Below are positions 45,093-53,021 of a stretch of DNA of 64,000 nucleotides, one piece after another. A program made the position numbers and the translations under genes. The first letter of the stretch is position 1. Each line of letters begins with the position of its first letter. The notes under the pieces are model-generated. The model was not told the origin of the DNA, made no database searches, and saw nothing but the letters and a program-made list of their open reading frames with translations. Origin of the DNA: JAJZNI01 sp035624785 (GTDB taxonomy: Bacteria > Chloroflexota > Dormibacteria > Aeolococcales > Aeolococcaceae); contig DASPQV010000051.1 in NCBI GenBank assembly GCA_035624785.1, positions 1 to 64,000 of the forward strand, in the 5' to 3' direction.

Positions 45093-45469
45093 CTGCGTTA
45101 CCGATGGTCGGCGCCAGCTCATTCCCAGAGGGGAGCAGCTCACGCTCAGCGGAGGGGTGCCAACCACGGGCAGGTACGGCCATCGCCGACTGGAAGGGTA
45201 GCAAGGCGGTCGAGAGCGGTAGGCCGCGGCGGGGCCCCGCCACCGCGGCCGGCTGGCAGGGGACCAAGGTGCTCCACCGAAGGCCGGACGCGACCAGCGG
45301 GCTCCGACTGCTTCCATGCCGGCTGGCCGTACCCTCCTGTGCCGTTGAACGCGACGGAACTCGCCCGGCGATCTTTGGGGAACCTCCGACCCTCCCGCCG
45401 CGTTCCCCAAGCGTGAGCGGGCTGTCATCGCGCCGGCGGCCGACCCGGATCCGGGAGCTCCGCAACCGC
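45093..45469 (+). other. 377-bp leader between tRNA-Arg and the Kelch lipoprotein gene
   Basis: The frame of the downstream gene is open through here but has no coding character: no conserved fold, Arg/Pro/Ser-rich, and a lipobox start at 45470. It holds the ECF-like promoter at 45375-45410. Nothing else was recognised. Confidence 0.5.
45375..45410 (+). promoter_or_regulatory. ECF-type promoter (GGAAC-N17-CGTT) inside a 9-bp palindrome
   Basis: TTGGGGAAC (45375-45383) and GTTCCCCAA (45402-45410) are perfect inverted repeats. The same sequence reads as GGAAC (45379-45383), 17 nt, CGTT (45401-45404). That matches the -35/-10 pattern of extracytoplasmic-function sigma factors such as SigE/SigH. 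It is about 60 nt before the lipoprotein ATG. Confidence 0.45.
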
Positions 45470-46783
45470 ATGGTGAGACTGACGCCACGGCTGCGGCTGC
45501 CGATGATCGCCGCGGCCGCCATGCTCGCTGGCTGCGGGCCCGCCACCGCCTCACAAGGCACGGTCAGCGACTCGGGTCCCAGCATCCCCAGCACCCCGAC
45601 GCCGACCCCGCCGGCGGCATCCGTAGAGCAGCTCCTCACAGGCCGCTGGTCAGCGCTCCCGACAGCGCCCATCGCGCCGCGGGCGGGAGGCTCGGTCGCC
45701 TGGACCGGCAGCGAGCTGCTGGTCTGGGGCGGCGAGCAGGGGACCCTCGACGAAACGCTGTACGGCGACGGTGCGGCGTACTCGCCGGCCACCGGAAGCT
45801 GGAGGCTGCTGCCTCCCGCCCCTCTGTCGGCAAGGGTGGATCAGGCCACGGCATGGACCGGCACCGAGATGATCGTCTGGGGCGGCTACGACCGCCAGAG
45901 CTCGCAGGGTTCCCAGGCCAGCGCCGACGGCGCCGCCTACGATCCGTCGACCAACAGCTGGCGGCTCCTGCCGCCAGCGCCGCTGTCACCGCGGGCCAAC
46001 TCCGTCGCCGTCTGGACCGGCGCCGCCATGGTGATCCTCGGCGGCCAGTCGGGCCAGGACGCCGGCAGCAGCGGTGAGACCTTCGGCGACGGCGCGGCGT
46101 ACGACCCGACCACCGGAACCTGGCAGACGATTCCCGAGCCGGTCGAGCCCGACGGGCACCCGGTTGAGTGGAGCGCGGCCGTCCAGGCGGGTGACGAGTT
46201 GATCGGCTGGTCGGAGTGGCAGGAGAACAAGCCGGACTCGTCGGGTCTGCTCCAGCCGAGTGGGGGTGTCGATCTCTTTGCTTACAACGAGCGCGCCGGC
46301 GCATGGAGCGCGATACCCAAGGCTCAGAACGCCCTTCCCGACGCCCAGCAGGTGCTGTGGACCGGTGATCAGGCGGTCGTCCGCGGAGAGCCGTACAACT
46401 GCGGAGACTGTCCCGGACCCTGGGAGCCCGAGGTCACCGACAGCTACCAGCCGGCGACCAACGTCTGGACCCAGCTCCCCGCGGACCCCATGCCGGACGG
46501 CCTGCTCGCCTGGACCGGCGCCGCCCTGCTGTCGTTTGACACGACCGAGAGCGGGGCCATCCCGCCGAGCACAACTGACATCGCCCCCGGCGACGCCAGC
46601 GTCTACGACCCGTCCGCCAAGGCCTGGCAGATGCTGCCGGCCGCGAGCTTCGGCTGCGAGACATGGCCGCCTCTCTCACCGCTCTGGACAGGCCGTCAGG
46701 TGCTCATCTACTGCACGCCATACGATCCGGATGGCCAGTCGGGCGGCGCCTCCGGCGCCGTCTTCACCGCGGGCGGGCCCTGA
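45470..46783 (+). CDS. Kelch-repeat lipoprotein
   Basis: The 437-aa protein has a lipoprotein signal peptide ending in the lipobox LAGC (Cys about residue 24). A Ser/Thr/Pro-rich linker and Kelch-like beta-propeller repeats follow (MIVWGGYDR...DGAAYDPSTNSWRLLPPAPL, repeated with WTG and WGG signatures). It is therefore a surface-anchored propeller, likely for binding. The ATG at 45470 is chosen because it gives the signal peptide; GGGAG lies about 12 nt upstream. An ECF-like promoter precedes it. Confidence 0.8.
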   Translation: MVRLTPRLRLPMIAAAAMLAGCGPATASQGTVSDSGPSIPSTPTPTPPAASVEQLLTGRWSALPTAPIAPRAGGSVAWTGSELLVWGGEQGTLDETLYGDGAAYSPATGSWRLLPPAPLSARVDQATAWTGTEMIVWGGYDRQSSQGSQASADGAAYDPSTNSWRLLPPAPLSPRANSVAVWTGAAMVILGGQSGQDAGSSGETFGDGAAYDPTTGTWQTIPEPVEPDGHPVEWSAAVQAGDELIGWSEWQENKPDSSGLLQPSGGVDLFAYNERAGAWSAIPKAQNALPDAQQVLWTGDQAVVRGEPYNCGDCPGPWEPEVTDSYQPATNVWTQLPADPMPDGLLAWTGAALLSFDTTESGAIPPSTTDIAPGDASVYDPSAKAWQMLPAASFGCETWPPLSPLWTGRQVLIYCTPYDPDGQSGGASGAVFTAGGP

Positions 46784-46860
46784 CTCGCACTCGAGGCCGT
46801 GAGCGGCCGATCTCCACGCCGCTCCCCCCGGAGAGATCCCGGCGGTACGCTGCAGGTGGA

Positions 46861-47454
46861 ATGCGCCGGACGGCCGCCCTGGGCGGCGCGCTGATCCTTC
46901 TCGCTGACGGTCTCTACCTCTGGATGATCTCCCGGCAGGGAGCCACTGACGGCACCCTGCGGGTGCCTGTTGTAGCCGCTTACCTCGGAGCGTGCGGTGT
47001 TGCCGCGCTGGTCGCCGCGGCACTCCCCTGGCCCGTGGCGCGGCTCGCGCTCCTGAGCTTCAGCGCCGCTGGGACATTCATTCTCGGTGTGCTGGGGATC
47101 TTCTCGGTCGGCCTCATCCTGCTGCTGATGTCGCTGCCCGTGATGGCCGCGGTCGTCCGATCCCCGGTACCGTCGCCAGCACGGCGCGTGATCATGCTCG
47201 TAGCTGCCCTGGTTGCCCTCGGCGCGAGCGTTGTTGGCCTCTGGGCGACCGAGTTTCCCGTCAGCTGCCCGCCGACCGGCGCCAGCACCGGCTCAGGGGT
47301 CGGCTTCCTGACCGGCGATTACCACTGGACATGTGTCGATGGCCAGCTGACGACGGGGGGCGGGCTGGTTCACCCGAGCAACCTTGACGGAGGCTCCGGG
47401 AACCAGCGGGCGGGTGTGAGTCCCAGCCCAGCCGGCTCTCGCACCGGTGCTTGA
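46861..47454 (+). CDS. Polytopic membrane protein of unknown function
   Basis: The 197-aa protein has about five hydrophobic segments (about 6-22, 37-58, 62-100 as a double helix, 110-132) and an exported C-terminal region with two Cys (SCPPTG, WTCVDG) that may form a disulfide. AGGTGGA lies just before the ATG. No family is recognised. Confidence 0.6.
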   Translation: MRRTAALGGALILLADGLYLWMISRQGATDGTLRVPVVAAYLGACGVAALVAAALPWPVARLALLSFSAAGTFILGVLGIFSVGLILLLMSLPVMAAVVRSPVPSPARRVIMLVAALVALGASVVGLWATEFPVSCPPTGASTGSGVGFLTGDYHWTCVDGQLTTGGGLVHPSNLDGGSGNQRAGVSPSPAGSRTGA

Positions 47455-47544
47455 CATCATCCTCGACGCCCGATGCTGTCGAGCGCTGCCCGCGCCATGT
47501 CGCGGGCGAGAGGCCTCATTGTTCCCGCTCCTCGAGCTGGTCCG

Positions 47545-48387
47545 TCAGCTCCCCAGCACCTCTCGCAGCCTGGCCGCGAACTCCTCAGGCCGGCCGTCGA
47601 AGCCCCCGTGGCCGCCGGGGAAGACCGTCGCAGGCACGCCCATCAGCCGCGCCAGGCCGAGCCCCCCGCGGTGGGCGATCTGACCGGCGGAGTCACTGCC
47701 GACCGCGGGCACGATGTGACAGGAGCACGACCTGAGGGCGGCTGTGTCGACCCGGTACCGCGACAGGTTGCGGATGTAGCGGGAGAAGAAGAATTCCGAG
47801 TTGCGCTGCGTCATGGCCCTGGCCTCGGGCTGCTCGGCGGAGGGCTCGCCCTCTGCGACGGGCGGCGGACCGCCCTGGATGCCGATCAGGGCCATGAACT
47901 TCTGCATGGCTGCGAAGATCCCTTCTCGCGCGCAGGTGTCGCAGACGTCCTCGTTCGCCGCCCGGACGCGCTCCGGGTCCTCGAGCAGGTCCGGTGAGGG
48001 CGGTTCGTGGACGACGACGGTGTCCAGCTGCTCTGAGTGGCGCGTCGCCAGCTCCAGCGCGATCACCGCACCGCCGCTGCTCGCGAAGATTGAGGCCTTC
48101 TCCCCCCCGAGGGCCGCCAGCAGCCGGTGCGCGTCGTCGGCGAATATCTCGATCATGCGGCCGTCGTCGCCGGGGTCGAACGGGCTGCTGTGCGAGATAC
48201 CGCGCGGGTCGTAGGTCACGACCGTGTACGCCTGGGCGAGGTCGTCCTCGATCCGGCGGAAGGTGGTGGCGTCGGCCGGACCGCCCGGCATCATCAGCAG
48301 CACCGGGCCCTGGCCGCGCACTTCGTAGTACAGGCTGCCGCCCGGCACCTCGAGCATCGCCGACCTGATCGCGAAAGCGGTACCCAT
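47545..48387 (-). CDS. Alpha/beta-fold hydrolase
   Basis: The 280-aa protein has the oxyanion region LLMMPGGPADATTF, the nucleophile elbow FASSGGAVIALELA with Ser in ASSGG (a variant of GxSxG), an acid residue after strand 6 and His in FPGGHGGF. The ATG at 48387 is preferred over GTG 48396 because GGAGG lies 8 nt before it. A cluster of Cys (CDTC, RSCSCH) is unusual for the family. Substrate is unknown. Confidence 0.85.
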   Translation of the reverse strand: MGTAFAIRSAMLEVPGGSLYYEVRGQGPVLLMMPGGPADATTFRRIEDDLAQAYTVVTYDPRGISHSSPFDPGDDGRMIEIFADDAHRLLAALGGEKASIFASSGGAVIALELATRHSEQLDTVVVHEPPSPDLLEDPERVRAANEDVCDTCAREGIFAAMQKFMALIGIQGGPPPVAEGEPSAEQPEARAMTQRNSEFFFSRYIRNLSRYRVDTAALRSCSCHIVPAVGSDSAGQIAHRGGLGLARLMGVPATVFPGGHGGFDGRPEEFAARLREVLGS

Positions 48388-48499
48388 TGGCTTCACCTCC
48401 CTGGCTGTTGCCTCTACAGACTGGGCCCATCCCCAAAACTGAGCGGCCGGCCCCGCCGTGAGCGTCGGGGAACGAGAGGAGCGCTGACCGTCCCGGCGA

Positions 48500-48904
48500 T
48501 CAGCCTCCGTCCGGGGGCAGCTCGTAGTCGATGGTGTACGAGTGCCCGCCGGCGGAGTCGATGACGATCTGGCCCTCCCCGCGGATGCCGGCGAGCTCCC
48601 CGGTGCCGGTCGTCTCCACGATCTTCCAGCTCATCCACGGCTGACCCTGGCTCGAACCCGCGCCGTGGAGCAGGACGAAGCTGCCCCGGCGCCTCTCCAC
48701 CTCACCGTCGAACCTCTCGATTCCCGCGTAGGCGGCTGGGATGTCCGTGTACACGGTGATGATGTCGGTCTCGCTGGTGCCGGTCAGGTCGCCGTGGAAG
48801 GTCTTGGAGATGTGGGCGCGGGCCAGCCTCAAACCATCCCGGTCGTCATGCGGCTCCTGGCTGTCGAAGCGCGTGATGTCGAAGCTTCCGCGAGCGGTGG
48901 CCAT
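48500..48904 (-). CDS. DUF3224 family protein
   Basis: The 134-aa protein opens MATARGSFDITRFDSQEP and contains SKTFHGDLTGTSETDIITVYTDIPAAYAGIERFDG and GELAGIRGEGQIVID, the pattern of DUF3224 beta-barrel proteins (allene-oxide-cyclase-like fold). TAGCGT lies 6 nt before the ATG. Function is unknown. Confidence 0.82.
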   Translation of the reverse strand: MATARGSFDITRFDSQEPHDDRDGLRLARAHISKTFHGDLTGTSETDIITVYTDIPAAYAGIERFDGEVERRRGSFVLLHGAGSSQGQPWMSWKIVETTGTGELAGIRGEGQIVIDSAGGHSYTIDYELPPDGG

Positions 48905-48933
48905 CAGCCCACGCTAGCAGACCGGTGGCCTGT

Positions 48934-49830
48934 TCAGACGGTCCCCGCGCTCTCCCCGGTGGCGAGGGGGAGGTAGAAGACCCCGGGCGCCAGGCCGCCG
49001 TCGGCAGGGCTGATGGTGGCCAGCAGCGCCTCCATGGCCGCCCGGGCGGCATCCCGCAAGCTGGTGAAGTCCGCCACCCCGAGCCGGTGAGCGATGCGCG
49101 GGCAGATCAGGGTCACCGGCAGGTGACTGCTGAAGCGGTCGAAGTCGGCCCGGACCCGCGCATGCAGCGCGACCGACGTCACCCGGTTGAAGATCTCCGA
49201 CCACCGCCGGGGCGTCGCCACGGCGGGCTCTGCGGTCAGGTCGACGGCGATGATCCTGGAGGGGTTCATCGCCGCCGCCGTGGAAAGGCTGCAGTTGTCG
49301 GTCACCCCTCCGTCCACGTAGAAGCGACCGCCCAAGCGCACCGGCGGGTACATGAAGGGGATGGCGCAGGAGGCTCTGAGGGGATCGCGCAGCGGGCCGC
49401 GGGAGATGGTCACCGGCTCGCCGCTCACCAGGTCGGTGACCAGGATGGCGAGGGGCAGGCGCAGCTCCTCGAACCGCTGGACCCCGACCGTGCCGGTGGC
49501 GAAGTCGACGAGGTCCCCGATGGCCCCGTCGCCGCCTGCCCAGGAGCGGCCGCGAAGCCGGTTGAACGCGATCCGCAGCGGGTTGGAGTGGAAGACCGCC
49601 CGGGTGTACGGGCTCGCCCAGACCAGTTCCAGGGTGTCCACTGCCTCCCCGAGGGGGAGTGCCGCGACCACCGCGGCGTTCAGCGCCCCGACGCTCGTGC
49701 CCACGCAGGCATCCGGCTGGATGCCGCGCTCGGCGAGGGCTCGGAGGATGCCGATCTGCGCGGCGCCGCGCCCGCCCCCACCGCCGAGCACGAGCACAGT
49801 GCCCCCGGTCTGCGGCGACGTGGTCTCCAT
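48934..49830 (-). CDS. Patatin-like phospholipase
   Basis: The 298-aa protein has the patatin oxyanion motif GGGGGRG (16-22), nucleophile Ser46 in GTSVG, and the catalytic Asp in VDGGVTDN, so the Ser-Asp dyad is complete. Such enzymes hydrolyse acyl lipids. A CAATCT box lies 6 nt before the ATG. Confidence 0.92.
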   Translation of the reverse strand: METTSPQTGGTVLVLGGGGGRGAAQIGILRALAERGIQPDACVGTSVGALNAAVVAALPLGEAVDTLELVWASPYTRAVFHSNPLRIAFNRLRGRSWAGGDGAIGDLVDFATGTVGVQRFEELRLPLAILVTDLVSGEPVTISRGPLRDPLRASCAIPFMYPPVRLGGRFYVDGGVTDNCSLSTAAAMNPSRIIAVDLTAEPAVATPRRWSEIFNRVTSVALHARVRADFDRFSSHLPVTLICPRIAHRLGVADFTSLRDAARAAMEALLATISPADGGLAPGVFYLPLATGESAGTV

Positions 49831-49924
49831 GCAGATAGATTGCCACGGCCGGCGCAGGCGGCCTGCAATCGTGATTGGGCTCTTGGGCCTCAGCGGGAGG
49901 GATCCCCAGACTGGTGCCGGGAAA

Positions 49925-49943
49925 GGGCGGGCGGCGCCCGCCC
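49925..49943 (-). terminator. GC-rich hairpin after the 37-aa membrane protein
   Basis: GGGCGGGC and GCCCGCCC pair around a 3-nt loop, starting 3 nt after the stop of the small ORF on the minus strand. Only a short TTT follows on that strand, so termination would be weak or Rho-assisted. Confidence 0.45.
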
Positions 49944-49945
49944 GG

Positions 49946-50059
49946 TCAGGTCTTGGCCCGGCCTCGGGTGGCGAACCAGGCGATCGCGGCCACGATGATG
50001 ATGGCGACCACCACGTAGACGATGATCTCCTTGGTTCCCGTGAAGTTGATGGCGAGCAT
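49946..50059 (-). CDS. 37-aa single-pass membrane micro-protein
   Basis: The frame starts ATG CTC GCC ATC AAC with TGGAGA 7 nt upstream, encodes one helix (IIVYVVVAIIIVAAIAWFA) and a basic tail (TRGRAKT), and ends at TGA followed by a hairpin. Ribosome site, length, helix and terminator together make it a credible gene that gene callers would skip. Function is unknown. Confidence 0.6.
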   Translation of the reverse strand: MLAINFTGTKEIIVYVVVAIIIVAAIAWFATRGRAKT

Positions 50060-50169
50060 TCAGCAATCTCCAGGACGGTCAGCGGGCGCCGCGGCCCAGC
50101 GAGCCGGAGCGGAGCAGTCAGCCTAACCCAGCCGGACCCGGCTGTGCATCGAGGCGTTCCGGCGAGCCG

Positions 50170-51360
50170 TCAGCGCAGCGGCGCCTCAGGGTGGAGGATG
50201 CTGATCACTCCGACGAGGTCGGCGCGCCGCGGACCCAGGAGCTGGGCCCTGCCCTTGGAGCCCTCCCAGCATTGGGGGGTCAGCTGGGTCACCCGCCAGC
50301 CGTCGGCGGTCAGGTAGCCGCCGTCTACCCGGCGCACTCCGGTGGCCTCGGCCTCGCCCGCTGACGCCTCGAGGGTGATCTCCATGGAGCGGCCGTCGAG
50401 GCAGTAGACGACCTCCCCCGAGGTGAGCGGCAGCTCGGCGCGGTGACGCCAGAGGATGGTCTCCGAGCGGACGAAGCGCACCCCCACTTCCAGGCCGGCG
50501 CCGGCCGCCCCGCCGAGCAGGGCGCCGATCACCAGCAGCCCGGGCTCCGCCCCGGCTCCTGCCGCGGCCAGGCCGCCGGCGGCCACCGCCCCCATCCACG
50601 CCCGCGGGCGGATTCGGGTGGCCCCGCGTCCGTCGAGCAGCGCGATCGCGATGCCGATGCCGACCGAGAGCCCGCCCAGGCCCACGGCGGTGATAGGGCT
50701 GGGCGCGCTCCAGCCGAGCCATGAGGCGGCGACCAGGCACAGGACGAATCCCAGCGGTGCCGCCATGGCCAGGTTGATCGCCCGCTTCGCCGCGGCCTGG
50801 TTGCGCTCAGCCACCCATCTCTCCGCCAGGGGCAGGGCGACAGCCGTGAGCACCGCGGCGGTGCCGAAGCCGGCCAGGTTGACGGCGGCCAGGGCTGGCA
50901 GGAGCTGGAGCAGCTGCTGGACCAGGCCGGGGGTGGCGGCTCCGGCAGCGTCGAACGTCCCCAGCAAGAGCACCGGGATGCTGACCACGGTGAGCAGCGG
51001 ATGCCTCCTCGTCGTGGCGCGGAGGAGGGTGGCGGCCTCCCTCCACCCGGCGGCCTGGCGAAGCGGGTCGCGGCTCCGGATGAGGGCCGCCAGGGCGGCC
51101 ACGACCAGGAGCCACAGGGCCGCGCCGGCCGTGACCCCCGGGCGCTCTCCGGAGGTCGCCGCGGCGGCGAGCTGGCCAAAGGGGGTCAGCATCGCGGCGG
51201 CCAGGGCGCCGGCCACCGTCAGCTCGACGGCCCACGCCGCGTACCGGCGGACGGATTGGGCGAGGCTCCAGGCGAACCCGGTGACGCACGGGTGCACCCC
51301 ATCGCCCGTCACCGTCTCCCCTGGCGAAGAGCCGGACAGCACCACCTGGGTGGTCTCCAT
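50170..51360 (-). CDS. Polytopic membrane protein with C-terminal soluble domain
   Basis: The protein has about 396 aa from the ATG at 51360. About eight helices occupy residues 20-290 (ELTVAGALAAAMLTPFG, LLTVVSIPVLLLGTF, GLGGLSVGIGIAIALL). The last 100 residues are a soluble beta-rich domain (LTSGEVVYCLDGRSMEITLEA...LTADGWRVTQLTPQCWEG). The start is uncertain: no clear ribosome site is seen, and a frame 35 codons longer is open. No family is recognised. Confidence 0.6.
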   Translation of the reverse strand: METTQVVLSGSSPGETVTGDGVHPCVTGFAWSLAQSVRRYAAWAVELTVAGALAAAMLTPFGQLAAAATSGERPGVTAGAALWLLVVAALAALIRSRDPLRQAAGWREAATLLRATTRRHPLLTVVSIPVLLLGTFDAAGAATPGLVQQLLQLLPALAAVNLAGFGTAAVLTAVALPLAERWVAERNQAAAKRAINLAMAAPLGFVLCLVAASWLGWSAPSPITAVGLGGLSVGIGIAIALLDGRGATRIRPRAWMGAVAAGGLAAAGAGAEPGLLVIGALLGGAAGAGLEVGVRFVRSETILWRHRAELPLTSGEVVYCLDGRSMEITLEASAGEAEATGVRRVDGGYLTADGWRVTQLTPQCWEGSKGRAQLLGPRRADLVGVISILHPEAPLR

Positions 51361-51835
51361 GATCTGAGCCGGCGGGCACGCTGCCGCCGCCCCTATCGAA
51401 CCGGACGCGAGGCGAAAGCGCGGTCGCGTTCCCGGCACGGACCCATGACGGACGCCCGCCCGCATGGCCCTCGCGGCCGGCTCGGATCGGAGCCAGGGCG
51501 GAGCTGCAGGTCCGCCGGCCAGTCGCCGCGCCCGATCAGCCAGGCCAGGAAGCGGCGGGTGTCCGAGGCACCAGCCAGGCGGGGCAGAGGGCGACGGGCT
51601 GGCCGGGAGTCGGCTTCATCGGTCAAGGATGACAGGCCGTCCGGCCGCCTCGGGAGTGGGCGAGCGCCTGCGTAACACTGAGCCGGCAGTCCTTCGGCGA
51701 GGTGACCCAGGACCCCAACGAAGCAGAGGCTTAGATGCGAGGGATGCAACAGACCTCGTCCCCTGGTGCGCGATCCGCAGCAAGAGGGACACTTCGGATT
51801 GCGTAACTACGCAACTAAATGACCGGGGACGCACG
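51361..51835. other. 475-bp region without a convincing gene
   Basis: It holds the ArsR operator/promoter at its right end. A half-site-like TGCGTAACAC occurs near 51669. A 118-codon minus-strand frame (51393-51749) crosses it but has no recognisable fold, start signal or family and is not accepted. Confidence 0.5.
51799..51814 (+). promoter_or_regulatory. 16-bp palindromic operator of the arsR gene
   Basis: TTGCGTAACTACGCAA is a perfect inverted repeat (7-bp arms, 2-nt centre) ending 21 nt before the ArsR ATG. The site overlaps AT-richer promoter-like sequence (TAACTA, CTAAAT). Winged-helix repressors of this family bind such palindromes and often autoregulate. Confidence 0.65.
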
Positions 51836-52252
51836 ATGAGCACGGGCGTGAGGAATGCGGAGCAGATCTGGGAGGCGGAGGCCTACCAGCTGCACGCCGA
51901 GCTGTGCAAGACCCTCACCGACCCCAAGCGCCTGATGATCCTGCAGGATCTTCGGGACGGTGAGCGGAGTGTGGGCGAGCTGGCCGCGGCGGTGGGGATG
52001 AGCCTTCCCAACGCCAGCCAGCACCTCGCGGTGATGCGGCATGCCGGCCTGGTGGCGGCCCGCCGTGAGGCCAGCACCGTCTACTACTCGCTGACCGAGC
52101 CACGGATCGTCCAGGCATGCGCGATCGTCCATCAGATCGTCCTGGAGCGGATGGAGCGACGCGGTGCTCGGGGATCGATGGTGTTCAAGCCGGGCGACGC
52201 GGATGACGGCGGCGTCCTGCCCGCGCTGCCGAGGGCGGCGCCGGAAGCCTGA
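51836..52252 (+). CDS. ArsR-family transcriptional regulator
   Basis: The 138-aa winged-helix repressor has LCKTLTDPKRLMILQDL and VGELAAAVGMSLPNASQHLAVMRHAGLVAARREASTVYYSL. The classical metal site ELCVCDL of ArsR/SmtB is absent. Two cysteines, Cys24 and Cys95, could form a thiol switch as in sulfur-responsive members, but this is inference. It converges with the hdr-like operon, whose last stop is 58 bp away. It is probably autoregulated through the palindrome just upstream. Confidence 0.88.
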   Translation: MSTGVRNAEQIWEAEAYQLHAELCKTLTDPKRLMILQDLRDGERSVGELAAAVGMSLPNASQHLAVMRHAGLVAARREASTVYYSLTEPRIVQACAIVHQIVLERMERRGARGSMVFKPGDADDGGVLPALPRAAPEA

Positions 52253-52310
52253 GATCGAGGCCCGGCGCGGGCCGCACTCGCTTTGGTGCGGACCGGATCG
52301 ATGTCGGCGC

Positions 52311-53021
52311 TCAGGCCGGTGGCGCCTCGCCGTCGGTGGCTGCCGTGGCCAGGGTCCAGCCTCCTGCCCGGATCGCGGCGAGCCGCGCCGAGAAGCCGGT
52401 CTCGTCCATCAGCGCCCGGACCTCCCGGACAGCTCCTTCCGAGGGATACATGCTGCCCAGGCCGAGCTCGTCGCGCATCTCGTCTCGGTGCGCGATGAAG
52501 CTACGCCATCGCGGCCCGTAGGCCTCGGCGAGGTCGGGCAGGAACTCGGGTGGAGTGCCGCCCATGCCCCGCTCGTAGAACTGGTCGGCCCAGTCGGCGA
52601 ACATCGCCACGTGCCTGATCCCGTACCCGGATTCCACCTGGAGGCCGCGGATGATCTGGTTGATCACCGCCACCGAGTTGCCCCGCGGGCAGCGGCTCTG
52701 GCAGGTGTAGCAGTAGAAGCAGAGCCAGACGGAGTCGTCCTCGAGCAGGCTGGGATCGCCTTCCAGTGCCCGCTTGGTGATCTCCCGCGGTGAGTAGTCG
52801 GCGAACCGGGCGGCCGGACACCCCGAGGTGCAGATGCCGCACTGCATGCAGGACATGAAGCCCTCGACGTGGCCGTGCATGCGCGGGTCGGAGATGATCC
52901 TCTCGACCAGGTCGGGATGGGACGGCTGGGCCTGGAAGGCGTTGTCCGCGATCACGGTGTAGGGGTTCACCGGTGCCGGCTTCGCCTCCGGCGCTCCGGG
53001 CGCAGCGCCGTCGATGCTCAT
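52311..53021 (-). CDS. HdrC-like iron-sulfur subunit of a heterodisulfide-reductase-type complex
   Basis: The 236-aa protein has two [4Fe-4S] motifs, CMQCGICTSGCP (about 58-69) and CFYCYTCQSRCP (about 100-111), in the arrangement of HdrC, which passes electrons from HdrA to HdrB. It is longer than typical HdrC (about 190 aa) because of a C-terminal helical part. It is the last gene of the seven-gene operon and overlaps the HdrC-HdrB fusion by 4 bp. Confidence 0.86.
   Translation of the reverse strand: MSIDGAAPGAPEAKPAPVNPYTVIADNAFQAQPSHPDLVERIISDPRMHGHVEGFMSCMQCGICTSGCPAARFADYSPREITKRALEGDPSLLEDDSVWLCFYCYTCQSRCPRGNSVAVINQIIRGLQVESGYGIRHVAMFADWADQFYERGMGGTPPEFLPDLAEAYGPRWRSFIAHRDEMRDELGLGSMYPSEGAVREVRALMDETGFSARLAAIRAGGWTLATAATDGEAPPA

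Noticed and set aside
51393..51749. 118-codon minus-strand frame between the membrane protein and arsR
   Set aside because: No ribosome site, family or fold; composition is like the shadow frames.
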